Positions 16,320 to 25,184 of a stretch of DNA of 64,000 nucleotides are shown here, one piece after another; positions within the stretch are counted from its first letter, which is position 1; each line of letters starts with the position of its first letter. The position numbers were made by a program, and so were the translations under genes. Source of the DNA: Rhodoligotrophos defluvii. Its GTDB lineage: Bacteria; Pseudomonadota; Alphaproteobacteria; Rhizobiales; Im1. The notes beneath the pieces were generated by a model. The model had not been told where the DNA came from. It saw only the letters and a program-made list of their open reading frames with translations, and made no database searches. The stretch is from positions 372,001 to 436,000 of the forward strand of contig NZ_SZZM01000002.1 of assembly GCF_005281615.1 (NCBI RefSeq). The letters are read 5' to 3'.

Positions 16320-17466
16320 TATCGATACGGCTTTGCGTGAAACCTTGCGGCGCTACGTGCGTGAGCGGCTGGTACCGCTGGAGTTCCAGGTGGCCGAAGA
16401 GGACCACGTGCCCGACGACGTGATCGACGAGATGCGGGAAATGGGCCTGTTCGGCATCACCATCCCCGAGGAGTACGGCGGTCTGGGCCTGACATTGTCG
16501 GAAGAAATCGAGCTCGTTTTCGAGCTGACCTGGACCTCGCTTGCGTTCCGCTCGGTCATTGCGATGAATCTCGGCGTCGGCTCGCAGGGAATCGTCATGG
16601 ACGGAACGCGCGCGCAGAAGGAACGCTGGCTGCCGCGCATCGCCTCCGGTGAGATCATCACCGCCTTCTGCCTCACCGAGCCGGATTCCGGTTCCGACAG
16701 TGCAGCCCTCCGCACGAGCGCGATACCGGACGGGGACGAGTACGTGATCTCCGGGACCAAGCGCTATATCAGCAATGCGCCGCTCGCCGGACTGTTCATC
16801 GTCATGGCGCGCACCAGTGCCGAGCGGCTACCGGGCAACCGGCATGTGACGGCATTCCTCGTGCCTGCCGACACCCCCGGCCTCAGCGTCGGCAAGCGGG
16901 ACAGGAAAATGGGGCAGCGGGGCGCGGCGACGGCCGACGTCATACTCGATGGGGTGCGCGTACCGGCGTCCAGCATCCTCGGCGGCGAGCCAGGTCGCGG
17001 CTTTGCAACGGCCATGAAGGTGCTCGACCGCGGGCGGATCGGCGTGGCAGCCGCTGCGATCGGCCAAGCGAGACGGCTGCTGCATGAGGGCCTCGCCTAT
17101 GCGGTGGAGCGCAAACAGTTCGGCCGCCCCATCGGCGAGTTCCAGCTGGTGCAGGCCATGCTCGCCGACAGCCGCGCCGAGATTTATGCCGCCGAGTGCA
17201 TGGTCCGCGACGCAGCCGCGAGATACGATGCCGGCGCCACGGTTTCCACCGAAGCCTCGTGCTGCAAGATGTTCGCAACCGAGATGGTCGGACGCGTTGC
17301 CGACCGGACGGTCCAGATCTTCGGCGGCGCCGGCTACATGCAGGAGGCCGGCGTGGAGCGGTTCTACCGCGACGTGCGGGTGCTGCGCATCTATGAGGGC
17401 ACGACGCAGATCCAGCAGCTCGTGATCGCGCGGAACATGCTGCGGGAAACGGGGCTAGGGCAATGA
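16309..17466 (+). CDS. Acyl-CoA dehydrogenase
   Basis: A 385-residue FAD-dependent acyl-CoA dehydrogenase giving 2-enoyl-CoA. Typical segments are GLFGITIPEEYGGLG, ITAFCLTEPDSGSDSAAL (FAD/substrate contact), GQRGAATADVILDGVRVP and ERKQFGRPIGEFQLVQ. The C-terminal RIYEGTTQIQQLVIARNML contains the catalytic Glu of the medium/short-chain group. It lies between the MaoC hydratase and the FAD-linked oxidase, overlapping both by a few bases. Confidence 0.95.
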   Translation: MPSDIDTALRETLRRYVRERLVPLEFQVAEEDHVPDDVIDEMREMGLFGITIPEEYGGLGLTLSEEIELVFELTWTSLAFRSVIAMNLGVGSQGIVMDGTRAQKERWLPRIASGEIITAFCLTEPDSGSDSAALRTSAIPDGDEYVISGTKRYISNAPLAGLFIVMARTSAERLPGNRHVTAFLVPADTPGLSVGKRDRKMGQRGAATADVILDGVRVPASSILGGEPGRGFATAMKVLDRGRIGVAAAAIGQARRLLHEGLAYAVERKQFGRPIGEFQLVQAMLADSRAEIYAAECMVRDAAARYDAGATVSTEASCCKMFATEMVGRVADRTVQIFGGAGYMQEAGVERFYRDVRVLRIYEGTTQIQQLVIARNMLRETGLGQ

Positions 17467-18875
17467 ACCTCGCGCAGCCCACCGGAATCGACACCTTGCT
17501 GCTCAGGGCTGTGGAGGGCGAGACGGGGATCATCGTCCTCGGTGAGGATATTCCGGCGAAGCATTACGCTGATTGGACGCGCCTGCCGCCGGTGCGACCG
17601 CTCGCGCTGGCGCGGCCGCGCACGGTCGCCCAGGTTTCCGCCATTCTTCGGGCCTGCCATGAAACGCGAACGCCGGTCGTGCCGCAGGGCGGCCTGACCG
17701 GGTTGGTCGGGGGTGCGCATCCCGTGCCGGGGTGTGTGGCGCTGTCACTCGATCGGATGGTCGGCGTGGATGATGTCGACCCGGTGGCCGGCACGATGAC
17801 CGTGCTCGCCGGCACGCCACTCGAACAGGTCCAGGCGGCCGCGGAAGAGGCCGGATGGAGCTTCCCGCTCGATCTCGGCGCCAGGGGCAGTTGCACGATC
17901 GGCGGCAACCTCGCCACCAATGCCGGGGGCAACCGCGTGATCCGCTACGGTACGGCGCGCGATCATGTCCTCGGGCTCGAGGTCGTCCTGCCCGACGGCA
18001 CGGTGGTGAGCGCGCTCAACCGTCTGGTCAAGAACAATACCGGCTACGACCTGAAACAGCTCTTCATCGGTTCCGAGGGCACGCTCGGCGTCATCACGCG
18101 CGCGGTGCTCAAGCTGCAGCCGCGACCGCGTGGCACCATCGTCGCACTATGCGCCGCACCCGGTTACGACAATCTTCTCATGCTGCTCGGCGCGCTCCGG
18201 TCGCAGCTCGGACCGGCGCTGACGGCTTTCGAGGCGATGTGGCCCGACTTCTGGGATTTTATGACGACAAAGCTGGGTCTTCGCCCCCCGTTCGCCGCGA
18301 TGCATGGTGCCTATGCGCTCATCGAAATCAGCAGCATGGATCCGGAGCGCTGTTCGGAACGGCTGGAAGCCTGTCTGGCCGGCCTCATGGACGAGGCTGC
18401 CATAGCGGACGCGCTGGTCGCACAGACCGCGCGAGAGGCCGCAGACTTCTGGCGCATTCGCGAAGGCGTGGGCGAGCTGCGCAACCTGCTCGGGCCGATC
18501 ACCTCTTTCGACATCGGCCTTGCCGCGCAGGACGCCGATGCTTTCATCCGCACGGCCGTAGCGGACATTCGGGCAAATTGGCCCGATGCCGTGCACATGG
18601 CCTTCGGGCATCTCGGCGACAACAACGTTCATCTCGTCGTCCACATCCCCTCGGCCGGAGCCAGTCAGCCCAAGGCGGAGATCGAGGCCGAGGTTTACGG
18701 CGCGCTGGCCGCGTTCGGCGGCAGCGTCTCGGCCGAGCATGGCATCGGCCTGACCAAAAAACCGTATCTCAGCCTTTCGCGCAGCGAGGCCGAGATCGCA
18801 GCGATGCGGCGGATCAAGCACGCATTCGATCCGCTGGGAATCATGAACCCGGGAAAGCTGCTGGACTCGACATGA
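17463..18875 (+). CDS. FAD-linked D-2-hydroxyacid dehydrogenase (GlcD/D-LDH family)
   Basis: A 470-residue member of the vanillyl-alcohol-oxidase/PCMH flavoprotein family. The FAD domain has PQGGLTGLVGGAHP, LGARGSCTIGGNLATNAGG and GTVVSALNRLVKNNTGYDLKQLFIGSEGTLG. The C-terminal domain has the metal/substrate signature FGHLGDNNVHL, then SAEHGIGLTKK and IMNPGKLL. Family members oxidise D-lactate, glycolate or D-2-hydroxyglutarate to the 2-oxo acid. Its presence with an L-2-hydroxyacid oxidase (25185) and a TakP-like importer suggests that the pathway handles 2-hydroxy acids. The stop codon lies inside a regulatory palindrome. Confidence 0.92.
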   Translation: MNLAQPTGIDTLLLRAVEGETGIIVLGEDIPAKHYADWTRLPPVRPLALARPRTVAQVSAILRACHETRTPVVPQGGLTGLVGGAHPVPGCVALSLDRMVGVDDVDPVAGTMTVLAGTPLEQVQAAAEEAGWSFPLDLGARGSCTIGGNLATNAGGNRVIRYGTARDHVLGLEVVLPDGTVVSALNRLVKNNTGYDLKQLFIGSEGTLGVITRAVLKLQPRPRGTIVALCAAPGYDNLLMLLGALRSQLGPALTAFEAMWPDFWDFMTTKLGLRPPFAAMHGAYALIEISSMDPERCSERLEACLAGLMDEAAIADALVAQTAREAADFWRIREGVGELRNLLGPITSFDIGLAAQDADAFIRTAVADIRANWPDAVHMAFGHLGDNNVHLVVHIPSAGASQPKAEIEAEVYGALAAFGGSVSAEHGIGLTKKPYLSLSRSEAEIAAMRRIKHAFDPLGIMNPGKLLDST

Positions 18876-18888
18876 AATTGACTTTCAT
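18872..18888. promoter_or_regulatory. IclR-box-like palindrome, copy 2
   Basis: ATGAAATTGACTTTCAT overlaps the stop codon of the FAD oxidase gene and lies 123 bp ahead of the TRAP binding-protein start. Outer arms ATGAAA and TTTCAT are exact complements. It matches the site at 14083-14099 in 14 of 17 positions, which marks a second, separately controlled promoter in the cluster. Confidence 0.6.
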
Positions 18889-19011
18889 ATTTGTGATGTC
18901 TAGTGTCGAGTACTGCAGCCGCCGACCTCTCGACCCGCGTGCACAGCCGGGGCGGAGGAGCGAAGGCCAATGAAGAAAACATCCAAATCGACCAGGGAGG
19001 AACGAGATCCG

Positions 19012-20112
19012 ATGACCAAGACCTTGTTGCGCCGAAACTTCCTGAAGGGTGCCGCCGTGGCCGCGTCGGCCACCGCGCTTTCAGCTCCGGCCGTGGCGCA
19101 GTCCTCGCCGAAAATTCGCTGGCGCATGGTCACCAGTTTTCCCCAGACGCTGCCGAATCTCTATGGATCCGCCAGCGCCTTCGCGAAATATGTGACCAAG
19201 GCGACGGACGGCAATTTCGAGATCCAGCTCTTTGGGCCGGGAGAGATCGTCGCGGGCAACCAGGCGCTCGACGCCGTGTCCGACGGCACGATCGAGGTGG
19301 CCCATACGCCAGGGAATTACTACATCGGCAAGGATGTGGGCTTCGCCTTCGGCAACGGCATTCCCTTCGGCCTGAACGCGCGCCAGCACGATGCCTGGTG
19401 GCACCTGGGCGGCGGGCAGGATCTCTTCAACGAGATGCTTTCCAAATACAACGCCTATGCGATGGCCTGCGGGAATTCGGGCGCGCAGATGGGCGGCTTC
19501 TTCCGTAAGGAGATCAAGGGGCTCGAGGACATAAAGGGCCTCAAGTTCCGCGTCAGCGGGCTCGCCGGCCGTATCCTCGGCGAGCTCGGCGTGGTTGCGC
19601 AGCAGATTCCGGTCACCGACGTCTATTCGGCGTTGGAGCGGGGCACGCTGGATGCGGTGGAGTTTTCGGGCCCCGCCGACGACGAGAAGCTCGGCTTCGT
19701 CAAGGTGGCGAAATACTACTATGCGCCGAGCTTCTGGGAAGGCAGCTCGCAATGCTGCGTGATGTTCGGCAAGGACAAGTGGGAAGAGCTGCCGGAAAAC
19801 TACAAGGCGATCGTCACCACGGCGGCCCAATACGGCCATAACTACATGACCTGGGCCTATGACAGCACAAATGGGCCGGCCCTGCGCCGAATGGTGGCCG
19901 CGGGTGCCGAGGTGCGGCCCCTGCCGGACAGCATCCTGAAGGCGTCGCTGCAAGTGGCGAACAAGCTCTATGATCAGCTTTCGGGCGAGAGCCCCGCTTT
20001 CAAGACGATGTACGATTCCATGGTGGCGTTCCGCGGCGATGTGCTGCCCTGGTGGCAGATCAGCGAATATGCCTATGACTCCTTCATGGTGCGGACGCGG
20101 GGCAAGGCCTAG
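19012..20112 (+). CDS. dctP: TRAP transporter solute-binding protein, TakP-like
   Basis: A 366-residue periplasmic binding protein with a Tat signal (LLRRNFLKGAAVAA, cleavage near APAVAQ). The mature part reads like the 2-oxoacid-binding TakP group: RWRMVTSFPQTL, FGPGEIVAG, NYYIGKD, GNSGAQMGGFFRKEI, EFSGPADDEKLGF and EYAYDSFMVRTRG. Start 19012 is preferred over 18970 because it has AGGGAGG upstream and puts the twin arginines at the usual distance. Its partner permease genes are at 22696 and 23316, separated from it by two enzyme genes, which is an unusual order. Confidence 0.92.
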   Translation: MTKTLLRRNFLKGAAVAASATALSAPAVAQSSPKIRWRMVTSFPQTLPNLYGSASAFAKYVTKATDGNFEIQLFGPGEIVAGNQALDAVSDGTIEVAHTPGNYYIGKDVGFAFGNGIPFGLNARQHDAWWHLGGGQDLFNEMLSKYNAYAMACGNSGAQMGGFFRKEIKGLEDIKGLKFRVSGLAGRILGELGVVAQQIPVTDVYSALERGTLDAVEFSGPADDEKLGFVKVAKYYYAPSFWEGSSQCCVMFGKDKWEELPENYKAIVTTAAQYGHNYMTWAYDSTNGPALRRMVAAGAEVRPLPDSILKASLQVANKLYDQLSGESPAFKTMYDSMVAFRGDVLPWWQISEYAYDSFMVRTRGKA

Positions 20113-20193
20113 TTCTCTTCCGGCATGAGCCGTCCCTGAAATGCGCGGACGGCGGTGGCGCGCGGGTGGTGCTTCCAACGACAGGCGAGAGGA

Positions 20194-21108
20194 ATGAGGA
20201 TCGCGACCTACGCGAAAGACGGCAAGGAGCGACTGGGGATCATAGTCGCAGAGGCGATATTGGACCTCGCCCGCGCGCGCCAGCGCCTGAGCGGCGCCGA
20301 GGGGCCGGAAACCGCGCTCGACTTCTTGGCCGCGGGACAGGCAGCATTGGACGAAGCCGCCGAATTGGTCGAGAAGGCGCGCGCCGAGGATCCATCAGCA
20401 CTCTTCGAACGCTTGGATACCGTGCGCTTGCTTTCTCCGATCCCGAGGCCGCACAAGAACATCTTCTGCGTCGGACGCAATTACAAGGCGCACATCGAGG
20501 AAGGCGCGAGAGCGCGGGGGGCCGCGCCTTCCTATCCGGAAGTGCCCGAGTTTTTCACCAAGCCGCCGACTTCGGTGATCGGCCACGACGCCGAGATCCG
20601 CCTCGATCCGCGGGTTACGGGAAAGCTCGACTATGAGGTGGAACTGGCCTTTGTCATCGGCCAGAGATGCCGCGACCTGGCGGCGTCGGACGCCGAACGG
20701 GTCATCTTCGGTTATACCGTGCTCAACGACGTCACCGCGCGCGATCTCCAGTTCTCGCACGGCCAATGGTTCAAGGGAAAGGCGCTCGACACGTTCTGCC
20801 CCATTGGCCCCTGGATCGTGACCACCGACGAGTTCGGCACACCGAGTGGCCGGCGGCTGTCGCTGCGGGTGAATGGCGAGACCAGGCAGCTGTCCTCGAC
20901 CGCAGACATGCTCTTCAGTTGTGCGGAGATCCTGGAAAGCCTTTCCGCCGGCATGACGCTGGAGCCCGGTGACATCGTGACGACGGGGACGCCGTCCGGC
21001 GTGGGTCTTGGAATGTCGCCGCAGGTCTGGCTGGCAGACGGCGACGTCATCGAGGCCGAAATCGAAGGAGTGGGTGTGCTGCGGAACACGGTGCGGGCGG
21101 TCGGCTGA
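20194..21108 (+). CDS. Fumarylacetoacetate hydrolase (FAH) family protein
   Basis: A 304-residue FAH-fold enzyme. The domain shows FCVGRNYKAHIEEGA, FTKPPTSVIGHDAEI, the metal-binding acidic motif DYEVELAFVIG, NDVTARDLQF and the C-terminal GDIVTTGTPSGVG. Family members cleave or hydrate acyl-pyruvates and 2-oxo-enoates, or decarboxylate oxaloacetate. A 2-oxoacid substrate would suit the TakP-like importer and the hydroxyacid oxidases beside it. GCGAGAGGA upstream supports the ATG at 20194, and the stop overlaps the acyl-CoA ligase start. Confidence 0.93.
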   Translation: MRIATYAKDGKERLGIIVAEAILDLARARQRLSGAEGPETALDFLAAGQAALDEAAELVEKARAEDPSALFERLDTVRLLSPIPRPHKNIFCVGRNYKAHIEEGARARGAAPSYPEVPEFFTKPPTSVIGHDAEIRLDPRVTGKLDYEVELAFVIGQRCRDLAASDAERVIFGYTVLNDVTARDLQFSHGQWFKGKALDTFCPIGPWIVTTDEFGTPSGRRLSLRVNGETRQLSSTADMLFSCAEILESLSAGMTLEPGDIVTTGTPSGVGLGMSPQVWLADGDVIEAEIEGVGVLRNTVRAVG

Positions 21109-22646
21109 TGAACGGCCCTGGCCCAACGGTATATCTCGGTGACGACGTGCTACCCGGCCAGCGCCTGAAAGACCGGGCGCGAAGGGCGGCCTCGGGTTTC
21201 CGCTGTCTTGGTGTCGGGCGCGAAGATTGCGTCGCCATCCTGATGCGCAATGACGGCCCTTTTCTCGAAGCAACCGTCGCGGCGCAGACGGTGAGCGCCT
21301 ATCCCGTGCCGCTGAACTGGCATTTCACGCCGGACGAGCTGCTCTATGTGATCGGCGATTGTACGCCGAAGGTGCTGGTCTCCCATGCGGATCTCCTGGC
21401 CAGCATCGTCGGCAGGCTGCCGGACGGCATGATGGTGCTGGCCGTTCCGACTCCTCAGCACATCGCGGAGGCCTATCGTATAGAGCGCCACGAATGCCGC
21501 GTGGCCGCGGGCTGGACGGATTGGAACGACTGGCTCTCCCGCCACGCGCCGCTCGACGATGCTCCGCCGGCTGCGACGGATAGCCTGATTTATACCTCCG
21601 GCACCTCTGGCCATCCCAAGGGCGTGCGCCGCAAGCCCCCCTCGCCCGACCAGGCCGAGAAGAATGAGGAGATGCGCTCGCGGGTCTTCGGGATCGGCCC
21701 GGGCGATCGCGTCTTGGTCTCGGCGCCACTCTATCACACGGCGCCGAACTTCTTTGCGCTGCGCGCGCTACGCATGGCCGAGACGCTCGTGCTTCCACCA
21801 CGCTTCGACCCGAAAGGCCTGCTGGCGGATATCGAGCGCCATCGCATCACTCATCTTTATGCCGTTCCGACGATGTTCGTGCGCCTGCTGGAGCTCGACC
21901 CCGGGATCCGCAGGCACTACGACCTGACATCGCTCAGATTCGTACTGCATGCCGGGGGGCCGTGCTCGCCCTCCGTCAAGCTGCGAATAATCGAATGGCT
22001 TGGACCGGTGGTGCACGAATACTACGGATCGACCGAGCACGGGCCGCTCACCTTCTGCACCAGTGAGGAGTGGCTGGCGCATCGGGGAACGGTGGGTCGC
22101 CCGGCACCGGGCGTGACCATCAGGATCGAGGACAGCGAGGGAAATCCGCTTCCGACCGGCAGCGTCGGCGAGATCCTCGCGAAGAATGCCGCCCATCCGG
22201 ACTTCACCTACCACAACCGGCAGGCCGAGCGCGACGCGTTGCAGCGCGGCGAGCTCATCAGGACTGGCGACATGGGATATGTGGACCAGGACGGCTTCCT
22301 CTATCTTTGCGACCGCAAGCGCGACCTCATCATTTCAGGCGGGGTGAACATCTACCCCGCCGAGATCGAGGGGGTCCTGTCCGAATATCCCGGCGTGCGG
22401 GACACAGCGGTGTTCGGCATTCCCGATCCTGCCTATGGCGAGGCCGTGATGGCCGTGGTGCAGCCATGCCAAGACGCGAAGCTCGAGGCAGACGCAATCC
22501 GCGCGTTCCTGAAGACGCGGCTCGCCGCCTTCAAGCTGCCCCGTGTCATCGAGATACGACACGATCTGCCGCGGGAGGAATCGGGCAAGATCCGCAAGCG
22601 TCTGATCCGGGAGCCATATTGGAAAAACGCGCAAAGATCGATCTGA
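21108..22646 (+). CDS. AMP-forming acyl-CoA ligase
   Basis: A 512-residue ANL-superfamily ligase that activates a carboxylic acid with ATP and CoA. The motifs are complete: the P-loop IYTSGTSGHPKG (about 163-174), YYGSTEHGP, GDMGYVDQDGFLYL, the hinge DRKRDLIISGGVNIYP and the C-terminal catalytic Lys in ESGKIRKR. It is translationally coupled to the FAH gene and provides the CoA ester for the acyl-CoA dehydrogenase, hydratase and thiolase upstream. The acid it activates is not identifiable. Confidence 0.94.
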   Translation: MNGPGPTVYLGDDVLPGQRLKDRARRAASGFRCLGVGREDCVAILMRNDGPFLEATVAAQTVSAYPVPLNWHFTPDELLYVIGDCTPKVLVSHADLLASIVGRLPDGMMVLAVPTPQHIAEAYRIERHECRVAAGWTDWNDWLSRHAPLDDAPPAATDSLIYTSGTSGHPKGVRRKPPSPDQAEKNEEMRSRVFGIGPGDRVLVSAPLYHTAPNFFALRALRMAETLVLPPRFDPKGLLADIERHRITHLYAVPTMFVRLLELDPGIRRHYDLTSLRFVLHAGGPCSPSVKLRIIEWLGPVVHEYYGSTEHGPLTFCTSEEWLAHRGTVGRPAPGVTIRIEDSEGNPLPTGSVGEILAKNAAHPDFTYHNRQAERDALQRGELIRTGDMGYVDQDGFLYLCDRKRDLIISGGVNIYPAEIEGVLSEYPGVRDTAVFGIPDPAYGEAVMAVVQPCQDAKLEADAIRAFLKTRLAAFKLPRVIEIRHDLPREESGKIRKRLIREPYWKNAQRSI

Positions 22647-22695
22647 CCGTGTCGGAAGAGTAGCGCCGGACGGGCGACAGGAAGGGGGAGGAAGC

Positions 22696-23319
22696 TTGCT
22701 GCAGTCAAGCCTGTTGCGGATTTCGCATGCGATCGACTTGGTGAACGACCGGATCGGCCGGCTCGTGACCTGGGCGATCCTCGTTGCCATCCTGGTGTCG
22801 GCCGCCAACGCTGTCTCGCGCCGCTTCTTCGGGATGTCGTCCAACGCCTGGCTCGAACTGCAATGGTATCTCTTCGGCGCGGTCGTGCTCCTCTGCGCAG
22901 CCTGGGCCCTGAAGGAGAAGGAGCATGTGGCGGTCGATCTGCTCACGGCGCGGCTGCCGCCCCGCCGCCGAACCTGGCTGATGCTCCTCGGGCACGTGCT
23001 GTTTCTGCTGCCGTTCGCCACGCTGATGGTGTGGCTTTCCGTACCCTATGCCGTGGCTTCCTTCGCCTCAGGCGAAGTCTCGCTCAACCCCGGCGGTCTC
23101 GTGGTATGGCCGGCCAAGGCGCTCATCGCCGCGGGTTTCGTGACGCTGCTGCTGCAATGCCTAAGCGAGATCATCAAGTGCGTCGCGATCCTCGGCAACT
23201 TCCCCGGCGCGCCTTCCGCGGACGAAACGGCCCGGCCTGGTGCCCCGATCGCTGAGCAGACCGTGCCGCCCGCTATCGGCCCTGGCGCGGCGCCGGGACC
23301 GGAGGATGCGGGTCGATGA
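22696..23319 (+). CDS. dctQ: TRAP transporter small permease subunit
   Basis: A 207-residue four-helix membrane protein of the DctQ family. It has VTWAILVAILVSAANAVSRR, the NAWLELQWYLFGAVVLLCAAWALK segment with the family EL-W pattern, KEHVAVDLL and a hydrophobic third and fourth helix. The last 45 residues are an Ala/Pro-rich tail. The TTG start at 22696 has a strong GGGGGAGGAAG ribosome site. Its stop overlaps the DctM start (ATGA). Confidence 0.92.
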   Translation: MLQSSLLRISHAIDLVNDRIGRLVTWAILVAILVSAANAVSRRFFGMSSNAWLELQWYLFGAVVLLCAAWALKEKEHVAVDLLTARLPPRRRTWLMLLGHVLFLLPFATLMVWLSVPYAVASFASGEVSLNPGGLVVWPAKALIAAGFVTLLLQCLSEIIKCVAILGNFPGAPSADETARPGAPIAEQTVPPAIGPGAAPGPEDAGR

Positions 23320-25172
23320 TCGAACTCATCGCGCAGAACCTCGCTCCGATCATGTTCCTCTCCATGGTCGGCATGCTCCTCATGGGCTATCCGGTCGCCT
23401 TCACCCTGGCCGCGAACGGGCTGCTGTTCTTCGTCATCGGGGTGGAACTCGCGCCGCTGGCGCCGGACACGATCAATCTTTCCTGGCCGCTGCTTCAGGC
23501 CATGCCGGGCCGCGTGCTCGCGGTGATGTCGAACGAGATCCTTCTGGCGGTGCCGTTTTTCACGTTCATGGGCTACGTGTTGGAGCGCTCGGGCATGGCG
23601 GAGGATCTGCTCGACACGGCGGGGCATGTGTTCGGCACGGTCCGCGGAGGACTGGCCTACGCGGCGATCTTCGTCGGCGCGCTGCTGGCGGCAACCACGG
23701 GCGTTGTCGCCGCGTCGGTCATTTCCATGGGGCTGATCTCGCTGCCGATCATGCTGCGCTACGGCTACGAGCGCCGCGTGGCCACCGGCGTCATCACCGC
23801 GTCGGGTACGCTCGCGCAGATCATCCCGCCGTCTCTCGTGCTGATCGTGCTTGCCGATCAGCTCGGCCAGTCCGTGGGCGATATGTATCGCGCCGCCTTC
23901 GTCCCCGGTGTCATGCTCGCGGGCCTTTATGCGGGATATATCTTTCTGATCTCGGTCATGCGGCCCGCGGCCGTTCCCGGCCTGCCGCCCGAAGCGGTCG
24001 GGCATCGCGAAGCCGATGGAAGCCGCGGCATACGGCAGCTCGGGGCGCTTGCCGTCTATTCGGGCGCGCTCGCAATCTACCTGATGCGCTTCACCCAGGT
24101 TGCCTCCAGCCCGGACTACGCCATCCTGACCATCTGCCTGGCAATCGTGATCGCGCTTTCCGCAACGCTTCTGAACCGGCTCTTCGGCCCACGGCGCATC
24201 CTCCTCGCTTCGCTGGCCGCCATAGCCTCCATCGTCCTGGTCTTCACCTACGGGCCCGCGAATGCGTGGGCGGCGATCGCCCTCGAGGTCCTGGCGGTGG
24301 GCAGCCTCTACGCGGCAGCGGCGGCCTGGTTCGAGCGAGCCCTCGGGCTACGGCTGATCTCGACCATGGCCGAGCAGGTGACTTTCGTGCTCGTGCCGCC
24401 CCTGCTGCTGATCTTCCTCGCCCTTGGCACGATCTTCATCGGGGTTGCGACGCCAACCGAGGGCGGCGCCATGGGCGCGGTGGGCGCGCTGGTGCTGGCG
24501 GCGGTCAAGCGGCGGCTCGACCGCAATCCCGGCCGGTTCAACTTCAAGCTCATCAAGTCGGCGGCAGAGGCGACGGCGCGGCTGACCACCTTCGCGATTT
24601 TCATCCTGATCGGCGCGCGGGTGTTCTCGCTGACCTTCTACAGCATCAACGGGCATCTCTGGGTGGAGCACCTGCTCACCTCGCTGCCCGGCGGTGTGAT
24701 CGGCTTCCTCATCATCACCAATCTGCTGGTCTTCGTTCTCGGCTTCTTCCTCGATTTTCTCGAGATTGCCTTCATTCTTATTCCTCTGCTGGCGCCGGCC
24801 GCGACGATCTTGGGAATCGACCTGATCTTCTTCGGCATTCTGCTGTCGCTGAACCTTCAGACGTCATTCCTTTCGCCGCCTTTCGGTTTCGCACTGTTCT
24901 ATCTGCGCTCCGTGGCACCAAAGCTGCCTTTCCTGGACCGGGTTACCGGAAAGCAGATGAAGCCGGTGACCACCGGGCAGATCTATGCCGGGGTCATTCC
25001 CTTCGTGGCCATCCAGCTCCTGATGCTGGTTCTGATCGCATTGTTCCCCGACACGGTGCTGCATCACAGCGGTGCCGAGAACGGGCTTGGGGCCGCCGAG
25101 GTGAACGAGAAAATCGATGAGCTTTTCGTGCCTGAAGGCGGGCAGGGCGAGCTTCCGCCGCTTTTCGACTGA
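23316..25172 (+). CDS. dctM: TRAP transporter large permease subunit, long form
   Basis: A 618-residue DctM-family transporter, about 180 residues longer than the 430-residue norm and than the other two DctM proteins in this window. Conserved parts include MGYPVAFTLAANG, NEILLAVPFFTFMGYVLERSG, ASGTLAQIIPPSLVLI and GVATPTEGGAMGAVGALV. The extra length is mainly an inserted hydrophobic block (about residues 240-340) with several more membrane helices. It imports the ligand of the TakP-like binding protein using the sodium gradient. Confidence 0.93.
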   Translation: MIELIAQNLAPIMFLSMVGMLLMGYPVAFTLAANGLLFFVIGVELAPLAPDTINLSWPLLQAMPGRVLAVMSNEILLAVPFFTFMGYVLERSGMAEDLLDTAGHVFGTVRGGLAYAAIFVGALLAATTGVVAASVISMGLISLPIMLRYGYERRVATGVITASGTLAQIIPPSLVLIVLADQLGQSVGDMYRAAFVPGVMLAGLYAGYIFLISVMRPAAVPGLPPEAVGHREADGSRGIRQLGALAVYSGALAIYLMRFTQVASSPDYAILTICLAIVIALSATLLNRLFGPRRILLASLAAIASIVLVFTYGPANAWAAIALEVLAVGSLYAAAAAWFERALGLRLISTMAEQVTFVLVPPLLLIFLALGTIFIGVATPTEGGAMGAVGALVLAAVKRRLDRNPGRFNFKLIKSAAEATARLTTFAIFILIGARVFSLTFYSINGHLWVEHLLTSLPGGVIGFLIITNLLVFVLGFFLDFLEIAFILIPLLAPAATILGIDLIFFGILLSLNLQTSFLSPPFGFALFYLRSVAPKLPFLDRVTGKQMKPVTTGQIYAGVIPFVAIQLLMLVLIALFPDTVLHHSGAENGLGAAEVNEKIDELFVPEGGQGELPPLFD

Positions 25173-25184
25173 CGGTGCGGCGGC

